Under the pieces are notes generated by a model. The model was not told the DNA's origin. It made no database searches and was given only the letters and a program-made list of their open reading frames with translations. Of a stretch of 64,000 nt of DNA, positions 1 to 12,139 are shown piece by piece. Position numbers and translations under genes: made by a program. The DNA comes from Anisus vortex (Eukaryota; Mollusca; Gastropoda; Planorbidae). Within the stretch, counting starts at the first letter, position 1. Each line of letters begins with the position of its first letter. The stretch covers positions 28,335,721-28,399,720 of the forward strand of contig OX421495.1 of the NCBI GenBank assembly GCA_949126835.1, given 5' to 3'.

Positions 1-254
1 GACTAATTAATGAATAGCCAATGCAATTGTTTCAACTTGTACACAGAATAACTCAGAATAAGTTTATTTTTAGACACCTCCTTAGGATTACGTGAACTTT
101 AAAAAAAAACAATGAATCATCAATGCATGCCTTTGTTAGAACGGTTTTCTTCTTCTTCGTAATACTGTGGAGACCCCGTAGAACCGAGGAAAAAGTCCAC
201 AATTTAAATACACATAAAATAACATAGCAAACATAACATAGCAAACAACAGTTA

Positions 255-1138
255 TATACAGATAAAAGAGTGTCACTTTAGGTTTTTGGACCAGCCCCTT
301 AGTGACGATTTGAAGGCCGGAACTGTAGGGGCAGTGATGGAGGCCTGGTCCAGGGTGTTCCACAGCCTAATAGTTGACGGAAAAAAAGAACGTTTGTAGA
401 CGTCGGTGCGTGCTGATGGCCTCGGGTAGAGCGGGACACTTTATGCATTCTACTTGTTTGGGTCGAAAGGTCCACGCGGTCGTTGATGATTTTATAAATC
501 ATGGACACTTTGTCAATAATTGCTCTTCGTTGTTGTAGTGTATCTAGGTGGAGTTTTGCTACTAAGGCAGAGGCGCTTGATTTGGTGCTGTAGTCTTCTA
601 GTATTCGACGTGCTGCGCGTCGCTGGGTCATCTCCAGTTTGTCAATCAGGTTTTGCTGGTGGGGGTCCCAAACTGGCGAGGCGTATTCTAGGATGGGGCG
701 AGCTAAGCTTTTATAACAGTGGGTCTGAATTTTCGTGGAACACCCCTTTAGGTTTATATGGATGAAGGCTGCAGACTCTGTTAGACTTGGCAACAATGGA
801 TTGAACATGTATGCCCCAGTGGAGATTTTCTGTGATGTTCAAACCCAAGTATTATTTGGCTTCTGACACCCTTGCAAGAGATTGGCCATTTAAAATATAG
901 CTAGTGGGTATCCTAGTTCTTTTTCTGGAAACAGAGAGGAGGAGGCATTTATCGACGTTGAACTCAGTTTGCCATTTCGATGCCCAGGCCTCTAGCTTTA
1001 GGAGGTCTTCCTGTAAGTGGACAGCATCATCAGGGCTATCGATTGGAGCGTACAGGATGGTGTCATCTGCAAAGAGTCGTACCCTGGAGTGAAGTCCACT
1101 CTCCAAGTCGTTGATGAATATCAAGAACAGCAAACGTT
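255..1138 (-). mobile_element. 5'-truncated non-LTR retrotransposon (LINE), RT C-terminal half, decayed
   Basis: Read on the minus strand, 1133-852 encodes the end of a reverse transcriptase palm with the catalytic FADDTILY block (plus positions about 1058-1078), preceded by LLFLIFINDL. After a frame break, 808-299 continues with the typical LINE C-terminal block (LARPILEYASPVWDPH, then QRRAARRILEDY). A further frame shift near 365 leads to the terminal WNTLDQASI-like block down to about 255. The endonuclease and the N-terminal RT are missing. The 5' cut lies about 25 bp from the start of the 27-bp satellite. The blocks are those of Jockey/CR1-group LINEs; the exact clade is uncertain. It is non-functional because of frameshifts and truncation. 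Confidence 0.85.
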
Positions 1139-1163
1139 AAATTGTACAGTCAGTTGGCGTCTA

Positions 1164-4100
1164 TTTCCTATATTTAGAGTGAAAGATCTGTTTCCTATAT
1201 TTAGAGTGAAATATCTGTTTCCTATATTTAGAGTGAAAGATCTGTTTCCTATATTAAGAGTGAAAGATCTGTTTCCTATATTTAGAGTGAAAGATCTGTT
1301 TCTTATATTTAGAGTGAAAGATATGTTTCCTATATTTAGAGTGAAAGATATGTTTTCTAAATTTAGAGTGAAAGATCTGTTTCCTATATTTAGAGTGAAA
1401 GATCTGTTTCCTATATTCAGAGTGAAAGATCTGTTTCCTATATTTAGAGTGAAAGATCTTTTTCCTATATTTAGAGTGAAAGATATGTTTCCTATATTTA
1501 GAGTGAAAGATATGTTTTCTAAATTTAGAGTGAAAGATCTGTTTCCTATATTTAGAGTGAAAGATATGTTTCCTATATTTAGAGTGAAAGATCTGTTTCC
1601 TATATTTAGAGTGAAAGATATTTTTCCTATATTTAGAGTGAAAGATCTGTTTCCTATATTTAGAGTGAAAGATATGTTTCCTATATTTAGAGTGAAAGAT
1701 ATGTTTCCTATATTAAGAGTGAAAGATCTGTTTCCTATATTTAGAGTGAAAGATCTGTTTCTTATATTAAGAGTGAAAGATATGTTTCCTATATTTAGAG
1801 TGAAAGATATGTTTCCTATATTTAGAGTGAAAGATATGTTTTCTAAATTTAGAGTGACAGATCTGTTTCCTATATTTAGAGTGAAAGATCTGTTTCCTAT
1901 ATTAAGAGTGAAAGATCTGTTTCCTATATTTAGAGTGAAAGATATTTTTTTCTATATTTAGAGTGAAAGATCTGTTTCCTATATTTAGAGTGAAAGATAT
2001 GTTTCCAATATTTAGAGTGAAAGATATGTTTCCTTTATTTAGAGTGAAAGATATGTTTCCTATATTTAGAGTGAAAGATATGTTTCCTATATTTAGAGTG
2101 AAAGATCTGTTTCCTATATTTAGAGTGAAAGATCTGTTTCCTATATTTAGAGTGAAAGATATGTTTCCTATATTTAGATTGAAAGATATGTTTTCTAAAT
2201 TTAGAGTAAAAGATCTGTTTCCTATATTTAGAGTGAAAGATCTGTTTCCTATATTCAGAGTGAAAAATATGTTTCCTATATTTAGAGTGAAAGATATGTT
2301 TCCTATATTTAGAGTGAAAGATCTGTTTCCTATATTCAGAGTGAAAGATATGTTTCCTATATTTAGAGTGAAAGATATGTTTTCTAAATTTAGAGTGAAA
2401 GATCTGTTTCCTATATTTAGAGGGAAAGATCTGTTTCCTATATTTAGAGTGAAAGATATGTTTCCTATATTTAGAGTGAAAGATCTGTTTCGTATATTTA
2501 GAGTGAAAGATATGTTTCCTATATTTAGAGTGAAAGATCTGTTTCCTATATTTAGAGTGAAAGATCTGTTTCCTATATTTAGAGTGAAAGATATGTTTCC
2601 TATATTTAGAGTGAAAGATATGTTTCATATATTTAGAGTGAAAGATCTGTTTCCTATTTTTAGAGTGAAAGATCTGTTTCCTATATTTAGAGTGAAAGAT
2701 CTGTTTCCTATATTTAGAGTGAAAGATCTGTTTCCTATATTTAGAGTGAAAGATATGTTTTCTATATTTAGAGTGAAAGATCTAATCCTATATTTAGAGT
2801 GAAAGATATGTTTCCTATATAAAGAGTGAAAGATCTGTTTCCTATATTTAGAGTGAAAGATCTGTTTCCTATATTTAGAGTGAAAGTTATGTTTCCTATA
2901 TTTAGAGTGAAAGATATGTTTTCTAAATTTAGAGTGAAAGATCTGTTTTCTATATTTAGAGTGAAAGATATGTTTCCTATATTTAGAGTGAAAGATCTGT
3001 TTCCTATATTTAGAGTGAAAGATATGTTTCCTATATTTAGAGTGAAAGATATGTTTCCTATATTTAGAGTGAAAGATATGTTTCCTATATTTAGAGTGAA
3101 AGATATGTTTCCTATATTAAGAGTGAAAGATCTGTTTCCTATATTTAGAGTGAAAGATCTGTTTCTTATATTTAGAGTGAAAGATATGTTTCCTATATTT
3201 AGAGTGAAAGATATGTTTCCTATATTTAGAGTGAAAGATATGTTTCCTATATTTAGAGTGAAAGATATGTTTCATAGATTTAGAGTGAAAGATATGTTTC
3301 CTATATTTAGAGTGAAAGATATGTTTCCTATATTAAGAGTGAAAGATCTGTTTCCTATAATTAGAGTGAAAGATCTGTTTCTTATATTTAGAGTGAAAGA
3401 TATGTTTCCTATATTTAGAGTGAAAGATATGTTTCCTATATTTAGAGTGAAAGATATGTTTTCTAAATTTAGAGTGAAAGATCTGTTTCCTATATTTAGA
3501 GTGAAAGATCTGTTTCCTATATTAAGAGTGAAAGATCTGTTTCCTATATTTAGAGTGAAAGATATTTTTTTCTATTTTTAGAGTGAAAGATCTGTTTCCT
3601 ATATTTAGAGTGAAAGATATGTTTCCTATATTTAGAGTGAAAGATATGTTTCCTATATTTAGAGTGAAAGATATGTTTCCTATATTTAGAGTGAAAGATA
3701 TGTTTCCTATATTTAGAGTGAAAGATCTGTTTCCTATATTTAGAGTGAAAGATCTGTTTCCTATATTTAGAGTGAAAGATATGTTTCCTATATTTAGATT
3801 GAAAGATATGTTTTCTAAATTTAGAGTGAAAGATCTGTTTCCTATATTTAGAGTGAAAGATCTGTTTCCTATATTCAGAGTGAAAAATATGTTTCCTATA
3901 TTTAGAGTGAAAGATATGTTTCCTATATTTAGAGTGAAAGATCTGTTTCCTATATTCAGAGTGAAAGATATTATTCCTATATTTAGAGTGAAAGATATGT
4001 TTTCTAAATTTAGAGTGAAAGATCTGTTTCCTATATTTAGAGTGAAAGATCTGTTTCCTATATTTAGAGTGAAAGATATGTTTCCTATATTTAGAGTGAA

Positions 4101-6855
4101 AGATCTGTTTCGTATATTTAGAGTGAAAGATATGTTTCCTATATTTAGAGTGAAAGATCTGTTTCCTATATTTAGAGTGAAAGATATGTTTCCTATATTT
4201 AGAGTGAAAGATCTGTTTTCTATATTTAGAGTGAAAGATATGTTTCCTATATTTAGAGTGAAAGATATGTTTCATATATTTAGAGTGAAAGATCTGTTTC
4301 TTATATTTAGAGTGAAAGATCTGTTTCCTATATTTAGAGTGAAAGATCTGTTTCCTATATTTAGAGTGAAAGATATGTTTCCTATATTTAGAGTGAAAGA
4401 TATGTTTTCTATATTTAGAGTGAAAGATCTGTTTCCTATATTTAGAGTGAAAGAATGTTTCCTATATAAAGAGTGAAAGATCTGTTTCCTATATTTAGAG
4501 TGAAAGATCTGTTTCCTATATTTAGAGTGAAAGATATGTTTCCTATATTTAGAGTGAAAGAAATGTTTTCTAAATTTAGAGTGAAAGATCTGTTTTCTAT
4601 ATTTAGAGTGAAAGATATGTTTCCTATATTTAGAGTGAAAGATCTGTTTCCTATATTAAGAGTGAAAGATATGTTTCCTATATTTAGAGTGAAAGATCTG
4701 TTTCCTATATTTAGAGTGAAAGATATGTTTCCTATATTTAGAGTGAAAGATATGTTTCCTATATTAAGAGTGAAAGATCTGTTTCCTATAAAAAGAGTGA
4801 AAGATCTGTTTCTTATATTTAGAGTGAAAGATATGTTTACTATATTTAGAGTGAAAGATATGTTTTCTAAATTTAGAGTGAAAGATCTGTTTCCTATATT
4901 TAGAGTGAAAGATCTGTTTCCTATATTCAGAGTGAAAGATCTGTTTCCTATATTTAGAGTGAAAGATCTTTTTCCTATATTTAGAGTGAAAGATATGTTT
5001 CCTATATTTAGAGTGAAAGATATGTTTTCTAAATTTAGAGTGAAAGATCTGTTTCCTATATTTAGAGTGAAAGATATATTTCCTATATTTAGAGTGAAAG
5101 ATCTGTTTCCTATATTTAGAGTGAAAGATCTGTTTCCTATATTTAGAGTGAAAGATTTGTTTCCTATATTTAGAGTGAAAGATATGTTTCCTATATTTAG
5201 AGTGAAAGATATGTTTCCTATATTTAGAGTGAAAGATATGTTTTCTAAATTTAGAGTGAAAGATCTGTTTCCTATATTTAGAGTGAAAGATCTGTTTCCT
5301 ATATTAAGAGTGAAAGATCTGTTTCCTATATTTAGAGTGAAAGATCTTTTTTCTATATTTAGAGTGAAAGATCTGTTTCCTATATTTAGAGTGAAAGATA
5401 TGTTTCCTATATTTAGAGTGAAAGATATGTTTCCTATATTTAGAGTGAAAGATATGTTTCCTATATTTAGAGTGAAAGATATGTTTCCTATATTTAGATT
5501 TAAAGATCTGTTTCCTATATTTAGAGTGAAAGATCTGTTTCCTATATTTAGAGTGAAAGATATGTTTTCTATATTTAGAGTGAAAGATATGTTTTCTAAA
5601 TTTAGAGTGAAAGATCTGTTTCCTATATTTAGAGTGAAAGATCTGTTTCCTATATTCAGAGTGAAAAATATGTTTCCTATATTTAGAGTGAAAGATATGT
5701 TTCCTATATTTAGAGTGAAAGATCTGTTTCCTATATTCAGAGTGAAAGATATGTTTCCTATATTTAGAGTGAAAGATATGTTTTCTAAATTTTGAGTGAA
5801 AGATCTGTTTCCTATATTTAGAGTGAAAGATCTGTTTCCTATATTTAGAGTGAAAAATCTGTTTCTTATATTTAGAGTGAAAGATATGTTTTCTAAATTT
5901 AGAGTGAAAGATCTGTTTCCTATATTTAGAGTGAAAGTTATGTTTTCTAAATTTAGAGTGAAAGATATGTTTCCTATATTTAGAGTGAAAGATCTGTTTC
6001 CTATATTCAGAGTGAAAAATATGTTTCCTATATTTAGAGTGAAAGATATGTTTCCTATATTTAGAGTGAAAGATCTGTTACCTATATTCATAGTGAAAGA
6101 TATGTTTCCTATATTTAGAGTGAAAGATATGTTTTCTAAATTTAGAGTGAAAGATCTGTTTCCTATATTTAGAGTGAAAGATCTGTTTCCTATATTTAGA
6201 GTGAAAGATCTGTTTCTTATATTTAGAGTGAAAGATATGTTTTCTAAATTTAGAGTGAAAGATCTGTTTTCTATATTTAGAGTGAAAGATATGTTTTCTA
6301 AATTTAGAGTGAAAGATCTGTTTCCTATATTTAGAGTGAAAGATCTGTTTCCTATATTCAGAGTGAAAAATATGTTTCCTATATTTAGAGTGAAAGATCT
6401 GTTTCCTATATTCATAGTGAAAGATATGTTTCCTATATTTAGAGTGAAAGATATGTTTTCTAAATTTAGAGTGAAAGATCTGTTTCCTATATTTAGAGTG
6501 AAAGATCTGTTTCCTATATTTAGAGTGAAAGATCTGTTTCTTATATTTAGAGTGAAAGATATGTTTTCTAAATTTAGAGTGAAAGATCTGTTTCCTATAT
6601 TTAGAGTGAAAGATATGTTTTCTAAATTTAGAGTGAAAGATATGTTTCCTATATTTAGAGTGAAAGATATGTTTCCTATATTTAGAGTGAAAGATCTGTT
6701 TCTTATATTTAGAGTGAAAGATATGTTTTCTAAATTTATAGTGAAAGATCTGTTTCCTATATTTAGAGTGAAAGATATGTTTCCTATATTTAGAGTGAAA
6801 GATCTGTTTCCTATATTTAGAGTGAAAGATCTGTTTTCTATATACAGAGTAAAAA
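1164..6855. repeat. 27-bp minisatellite array, about 210 copies, with higher-order structure
   Basis: The monomer contains AGATCTGTTTCCTATATTTA followed by GAGTGAA, and repeats every 27 bp for 5.7 kb. Main variants are AGATCT versus AGATAT, TTTCCTATATTTA versus TTTTCTAAATTTA, and TTCAGA or TTAAGA for TTTAGA. Because 27 is a multiple of three and the monomer lacks stops in several frames, open frames of hundreds of codons appear on both strands (VKDLFPIFR repeats on plus, LNIGNRSFT or SKYRKQIFH on minus). One-base insertions (1939, 3559) and a short deletion near 2785 interrupt the frames. Shared rare variants 1,620 bp apart show larger-scale duplication. Confidence 0.97.
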
Positions 6856-7204
6856 ACTTAAAACTGAAATATTAAAATGTTTCTAGACAGAAAAGAAACA
6901 GAAAAAGACAAACATATTAACTTTAACTTCTCTTAATTAGAGTTCTAATCGTATAATATATTATTATCCTTCTATACAGTATTCTTCTACAATTTCTACA
7001 TGAAAAGTAATGAAACTACGAAATTTAAAAAGGAAATATTTACTTTTTATTTAATAGTTTTATTTACATCTGTTCGTCGGCATTAATATACTTTTAAATT
7101 CTCTGACAATAACTGGCAATTGTAATAAGTATTTTTTTATAGTTTTCTATTCATAAAATCATAGCGAAGTACTAAACCCTACGTTTGTGATCGTCAATTC
7201 CGAA
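6856..7204. other. AT-rich spacer, nothing recognised
   Basis: AT-rich sequence between the 27-bp array and a LINE tail. No coding, RNA or repeat feature is visible. Confidence 0.6.
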
Positions 7205-7525
7205 ACAGGAGTTTCATCATCATCATCAATCCCTTGACCTTGTGGTCGTAGGGGGGAACGAATGGATACCTCAGCAGTCAACTTTCTCCACTTTTGTCAA
7301 TCTTGAGACGTTGACAATAGTTGAGTCAACTGCAGCCCTGTCCAATACTTCACATTGTCGAACCAGCATCCCCACCGACGGCCTCTCCGACGTCCACCTT
7401 CTACCGTGCCATGGAGGATTGTTTTTGGCAGGTTATTGTGCCAATGGAATGGCCGAACCATGTCAGATTGCGTCGTTTGATTGTTGTCATAAATGTTCTC
7501 TAAATGTTCTACACGTGTGTGAACC
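7205..7525 (-). mobile_element. LINE 3' end (RT C-terminal tail)
   Basis: On the minus strand this encodes the familiar C-terminal block of an endonuclease/RT LINE: TTIKRRNLTWFGHS, then a glycine/arginine-rich stretch, WFDNVKYWTGLQL, and a tail ending in a run of GATGAT (plus-strand CATCATCATCATC at about 7215). Two frame changes break it. Only the last ~100 codons remain. The same type of tail is common in mollusc and other invertebrate LINEs; the clade is not certain. Confidence 0.75.
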
Positions 7526-7781
7526 TTTTTAAAATGTCATTAAATATAATATTCGTAAATAAACCTACTATAGGCCTACATACAATTCAAAATTCCAAAC
7601 TATGGTCCTTTCTGTGGGCTTGGTAGACATGGTAACGTCCATCTCTTCTTCAAGACAGTGGTGGCTTTTTTATTTCTTATTGTTTGCACCATGGGTTGAA
7701 CTCAGGATGTCGATGTTGGGAGATGAGCCACAGTCGTAACTGCTATCCAGCCGCCCAACGTATATATTGAAATTTTTTTTT

Positions 7782-7813
<32 letters not shown>

Positions 7814-8236
7814 TTTTTTTTTTATTTTTTTTTTTTTTTTTGTGCTTAAAACTTATAAATTAGCTTACGGTTTTCATTCCAGTTTTCAGTGTTTCGACAG
7901 CAAGATAGTTGTAAGCTTTCCAGAATTAAGCGTAAGGAAATTCCATATCTTTAGCTATAATAATGATGATACACCAAAAATGTATTAACATGAACATTAA
8001 TTTAATAATAAGTTAATATTCTTATCACTATTGAATGAAAAGCCCACATTTACCATCTTATTATAGATAAATGTGTTAGAGGGCATAGATGCAAGATGGC
8101 GCTGAGATAAGCGACTTTGGGAAAAGGGTTTATGAATAAACATTAAATTTAGGATTATATGAACACATGTGTACATACAGCGTCCTGAGCATGGACAGAT
8201 AATAATAATAATAATAATGGTCATTTATTGCGCTTC
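7526..8236. other. Intergenic, includes a 75-bp T-rich tract
   Basis: No gene is recognised. Positions about 7769-7843 are almost pure T with rare G or A, which makes a hydrophobic pseudo-ORF. A short ATAATA run lies at about 8200-8217. Confidence 0.6.
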
Positions 8237-8250
8237 TATTCATGCTATTA

Positions 8251-8509
8251 TGGGCCACGGTAGCCGAGCGGCAGCGCGTTCGACTGGCGATCCGAAAGGG
8301 TCCTGGTGGAGCCGGGATTTTTTCCCCGGGACTTTAGGGTGCCCCTGAGTCTACCCAGCTCTGATGGACACCTGACCTTAGTTGGGGTAAAGTAAAGGCG
8401 GCTGTGCATAGTGCTGGCCACACAATCAACTAGTACGCCGTGGTCACAGAAACTGGTGAACGCTGCTTCACCGGACCTATGGATCTTTCGGTCCGACGGG
8501 TACTTTACT
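8251..8509 (+). mobile_element. tRNA-derived SINE with 14-bp target-site duplication
   Basis: A 259-bp element begins with a tRNA-like head (GGTAGCCGAGCGGCAGCGCG resembles a pol III A box). The B-box area is degenerate (about 8305-8335). The body runs through AGTCTACCCAGCTCTGATGG and ends with GGTCCGACGGGTACTTTACT. It is bracketed by a perfect direct repeat TATTCATGCTATTA at 8237-8250 and 8510-8523, the hallmark of LINE-mediated insertion. Two more partial copies occur in the window (41822-42023 minus, 42570-42640 plus). The intact duplication suggests a fairly recent insertion. Confidence 0.93.
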
Positions 8510-8567
8510 TATTCATGCTATTAAATTTAGCATGTTCATTGCGCTCTCGGTGTGAATTGTAGTGGAA

Positions 8568-9611
8568 GATGTATTAGTATGTAAGGCACACAACCACTAG
8601 CCAGATGTATTAGTAAGTAAGGCACACAACCACTAGCCAGATGTATTAGTAAGTAAGGCACACAACCACTAGCCAGATGTATTAGTATGTAAGGCACACA
8701 ACCACTAGTCAGATGTATTAGTATGTAAGGCACACAACCACTAGTCAGATGTATTAGTATGTAAGGCACACAACCACTAGCCAGATGTATTAGTATGTAA
8801 GGCACACAACCACTAGCCAGATGTATTAGTATGTAAGGCACACAACCACTAGCCAGATGTATTAGTATGTAAGGCACACAACCACTAGTCAGATGTATTA
8901 GTAAGTAAAGCACACAACCACTAGCCAGATGTATTAGTATGTAAGGCACACAACCACTAGTCAGATGTATTAGTATGTAAGGCACACAACCACTAGCCAG
9001 ATGTATTAGTATGTAAGGCACACAACCACTAGTCAGATGTATTAGTATGTAAGGCACACAACCACTAGCCAGATGTATTAGTATGTAAGGCACACAACCA
9101 CTAGCCAGATGTATTAGTATGTAAGGCACACAACCACTAGCCAGATGTATTAGTATGTAAGGCACACAACCACTAGCCAGATGTATTAGTATGTAAGGCA
9201 CACAACCACTAGCCAGATGTATTAGTATGTAAGGCACACAACCACTAGCCAGATGTATTAGTATGTAAGGCACACAACCACTAGTCAGATGTATTAGTAT
9301 GTAAGGCACACAACCACTAGCCAGATGTATTAGTATGTAAGGCACACAACCACTAGTCAGATGTATTAGTATGTAAGGCACACAACCACTAGCCAGATGT
9401 ATTAGTATGTAAGGCACACAACCACTAGTCAGATGTATTAGTATGTAAGGCACACAACCACTAGCCAGATGTATTAGTATGTAAGGCACACAACCACTAG
9501 TCAGATGTATTAGTATGTAAGGCACACAACCACTAGCCAGATGTATTAGTATGTAAGGCACACAACCACTAGCCAGATGTCTTAGTATGTAAGGCACACA
9601 ACCACTAGCCA
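8568..9611. repeat. 36-bp minisatellite array, about 29 copies
   Basis: The monomer contains AGTATGTAAGGCACACAACC followed by ACTAGCCAGATGTATT. Copies are nearly identical; the main variants are AGCC/AGTC and AGTATG/AGTAAG. The AGCC and AGTC variants alternate over much of the array, suggesting a 72-bp dimer in places. The length is a multiple of three, so a 358-codon open frame (ASGCVPYILIHL repeats) exists on minus; it has no protein-like features. There are no variable spacers, so it is not a CRISPR. Confidence 0.96.
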
Positions 9612-10988
9612 AAGAAAAAATGTCTCTGTTTTAAGAGACTTTTTTAAATCGCAGATTCTCCATAAAGAAGGCGTCACAGATTCCTAGGTACTTCTTTTTG
9701 TGTCCAGCCACACTGGGAGTTTTAAGGAGTGACCTTGATGAAGAGCGCAGTTCCCTTTGAGGGCTCATGCTTTAATATAAGCTCTCAAAAATAGGAAGGA
9801 GCAGTGCCATTTATACATCCATTCGTCCGTACGAAAGGGACATAATTTTGCGATTTATTTGCTTTATCACCGGGAGTCAGATGCGATGAACCAATGACCA
9901 TCATCATAACAGATAATTTGCATTTTGAAAGCTTTTAAAAAACAGTATACTATTAAATGAATTTTTATAAAGGTATTTTATTTGAACCATGTAACAAAAA
10001 TTATATATTTTTTTTATAATATAATTTATAAAAATATATTTCATTGGCACAGTTATAAAATGATGGAGATCCTAGAAGAAGTTGGTAAAAGATTTCTCAG
10101 TTCTACCACATTTAAGTTGGTATTTAAACACATATAGACCACGTAAAGCTCTTAGTCATCGCTGATCATATAATCCTAGCTAGATGTCATGATCACAGAA
10201 AAGACTATTTTCTGTTTCACAAGCCTTTGGATTTAACGAGTCAGTAAAGTAAATATAACTTTTTCTTTTGCTTTAAAAAGTAATAAAGTTTTAACAAACT
10301 TAATCTAAGAATCCTAATGAAAATTGAAGACACTCTGCATCCAACCATTTTTTTTTTAATTTAAATTGTATGTGCTCAGCTGATGACAAACGCTTGAATA
10401 ACGAAAGAAATGATTCAACGAATCGACACGTATGCATTAAATTGCAATACAGTCATCAATATCTAGAGGATTATTAGCATTTGATAAATTAAATAGTGTT
10501 TATAGTTAGCAAAATCATTTACAATTTAAAAGTCATTAAAAGATAACCTTTGCGAAAGTAGAAATTTAACTACTACTGGCATAATGTATTTAAGAAATCA
10601 AATTGTGATTCGCTGGTACACGATGTATAGAGCCTCGACGTTTTTTGCATTGGCAGGTCAATATTCTCCAGAACGTTCGCCTGAAATTGACATTACAAAG
10701 TGCATAACATAATGGGTTGATCGTGCTGTTGATGTAACATAGCCAGTAACCTGTAGAGGTAAAGAAAAGAAAAAAAAGGAAATTATTATTTCTACAGAAT
10801 AAAATGTGATTATAATGAGTACAAATTAATACTTACTAGTCCACTATCTATCTTTGTAAAGAAACCGTTAATATAAATAATATAACATAAAGAATCATCG
10901 ATTAACGTTAAACCAAAACATGTAGACCAAATTATCAACAACAAAAAAAAGAAACACTTAAGGCTATACTTAAAATAAACTTAGTATT
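9612..10988. other. AT-rich intergenic DNA, nothing recognised
   Basis: No coding region, RNA gene or tandem repeat could be supported in this 1.4 kb. Confidence 0.6.
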
Positions 10989-11037
10989 ATGGGTGGAAAC
11001 AAAATGGGCTGTATATTTATCTCTACTATCTACCTAT

Positions 11038-11310
11038 TTACATACACACATACATACATACAAACGTACATACATAGATATGTACATACATACATAGATA
11101 TGTACATACACACACATACACGCACATACACGCTCATACACGCACATTCACGCACACACACACACATACACACACATACATACATAATTACTAACATACA
11201 TACATATATAAATTCATACTTACATAACCTACATACACACATACATACATACATACATACATGCATACATACATACATACAAACATCATACATACATACA
11301 TACATGCGTA
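11038..11310. repeat. (CATA)n microsatellite
   Basis: Runs of ACAT/CATA tetranucleotides with interspersed CACA blocks. The open frames on both strands (YIHTYIHT and CMYVCMYV types) are by-products of the repeat. Confidence 0.95.
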
Positions 11311-12139
11311 CATAAAGTTACATTTAATGAACTAATTTGATAAGTTCAAATACACCCGCTGAGAATAAGTACTATTTAATTTTAAGATAAACAAATCACG
11401 GAAGGGGTGGGAGGGGGGTGTTAAACTTAAGCCCTCTTTGATCTGCATAGCAATAACAGTTGGAACCAAAATTTGCTTGAGATTTCAATTTGTTCTTCTC
11501 GATTCTTAAGCTAGAATGTTGTGTTTCTTGTTCGTCTTGTGTAAATAATGTTATATATGGTCATAGCATATAAATACAAGTTAATATTTGAATTATTTGA
11601 ATTACTTTATTGCTTCATTACCAAAAATTATGATATTATTTGGTAGCCATTAATAATATCAAAATCTAAAAGACGTGTGAAATCATATATTTTAAGGCAA
11701 AAATCGCTAACAGAAAAATGTCAAACTTTCAGGGCCTAGGCAGGCGATAAACAGATAATTAAAAACAGATGAACTACTAGATGAAGACACCCTAGACCTC
11801 GAGCATCATTGTTGAATCGCATAAAAACATCAGTTGTAGCCGGTGTATGAAGGAATGATAGCACTAAAGGATTTGGGCGGTAAAAATACATACATGTATT
11901 GAGTCGCATTGTGCCTTGAGCTATTTTATACTCGAGCCGAAGATGTGTCGTGGGGGTGTAAAATATGGATTTTTGGAATTTGATCATTTCTTATTATTTT
12001 GTTTTTCTGAACATTTCTGTGGTGAGTTTTTAAAACATTTTAAAAATTAACACCATGTAATTTTCATTTAGATCTAAATATTTAGTAAAATTAGCTAAAT
12101 TAAACAAAAACAAAACAATATAAACAAAAATTGAAGGTT
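11311..12139. other. AT-rich intergenic DNA
   Basis: Nothing could be assigned. An 83-codon minus-strand open frame (11987-11736) has no recognisable motif. Confidence 0.55.

Noticed and set aside
4442..6415. 657-codon minus-strand frame in the 27-bp array as a repeat protein gene
   Set aside because: Open on both strands and in several frames because the unit is 27 bp without stops; one-base indels elsewhere in the array break it; no start context, signal or domain.
7767..7988. 73-codon ORF with a poly-Phe start as a membrane protein
   Set aside because: The hydrophobic stretch is a T-tract, not a conserved segment.
8568..9611. CRISPR-like regular repeat array
   Set aside because: The 36-bp units are contiguous with no spacers and the genome is eukaryotic.
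11030..11315. ORFs on both strands in the CATA repeat
   Set aside because: Pure microsatellite translation.
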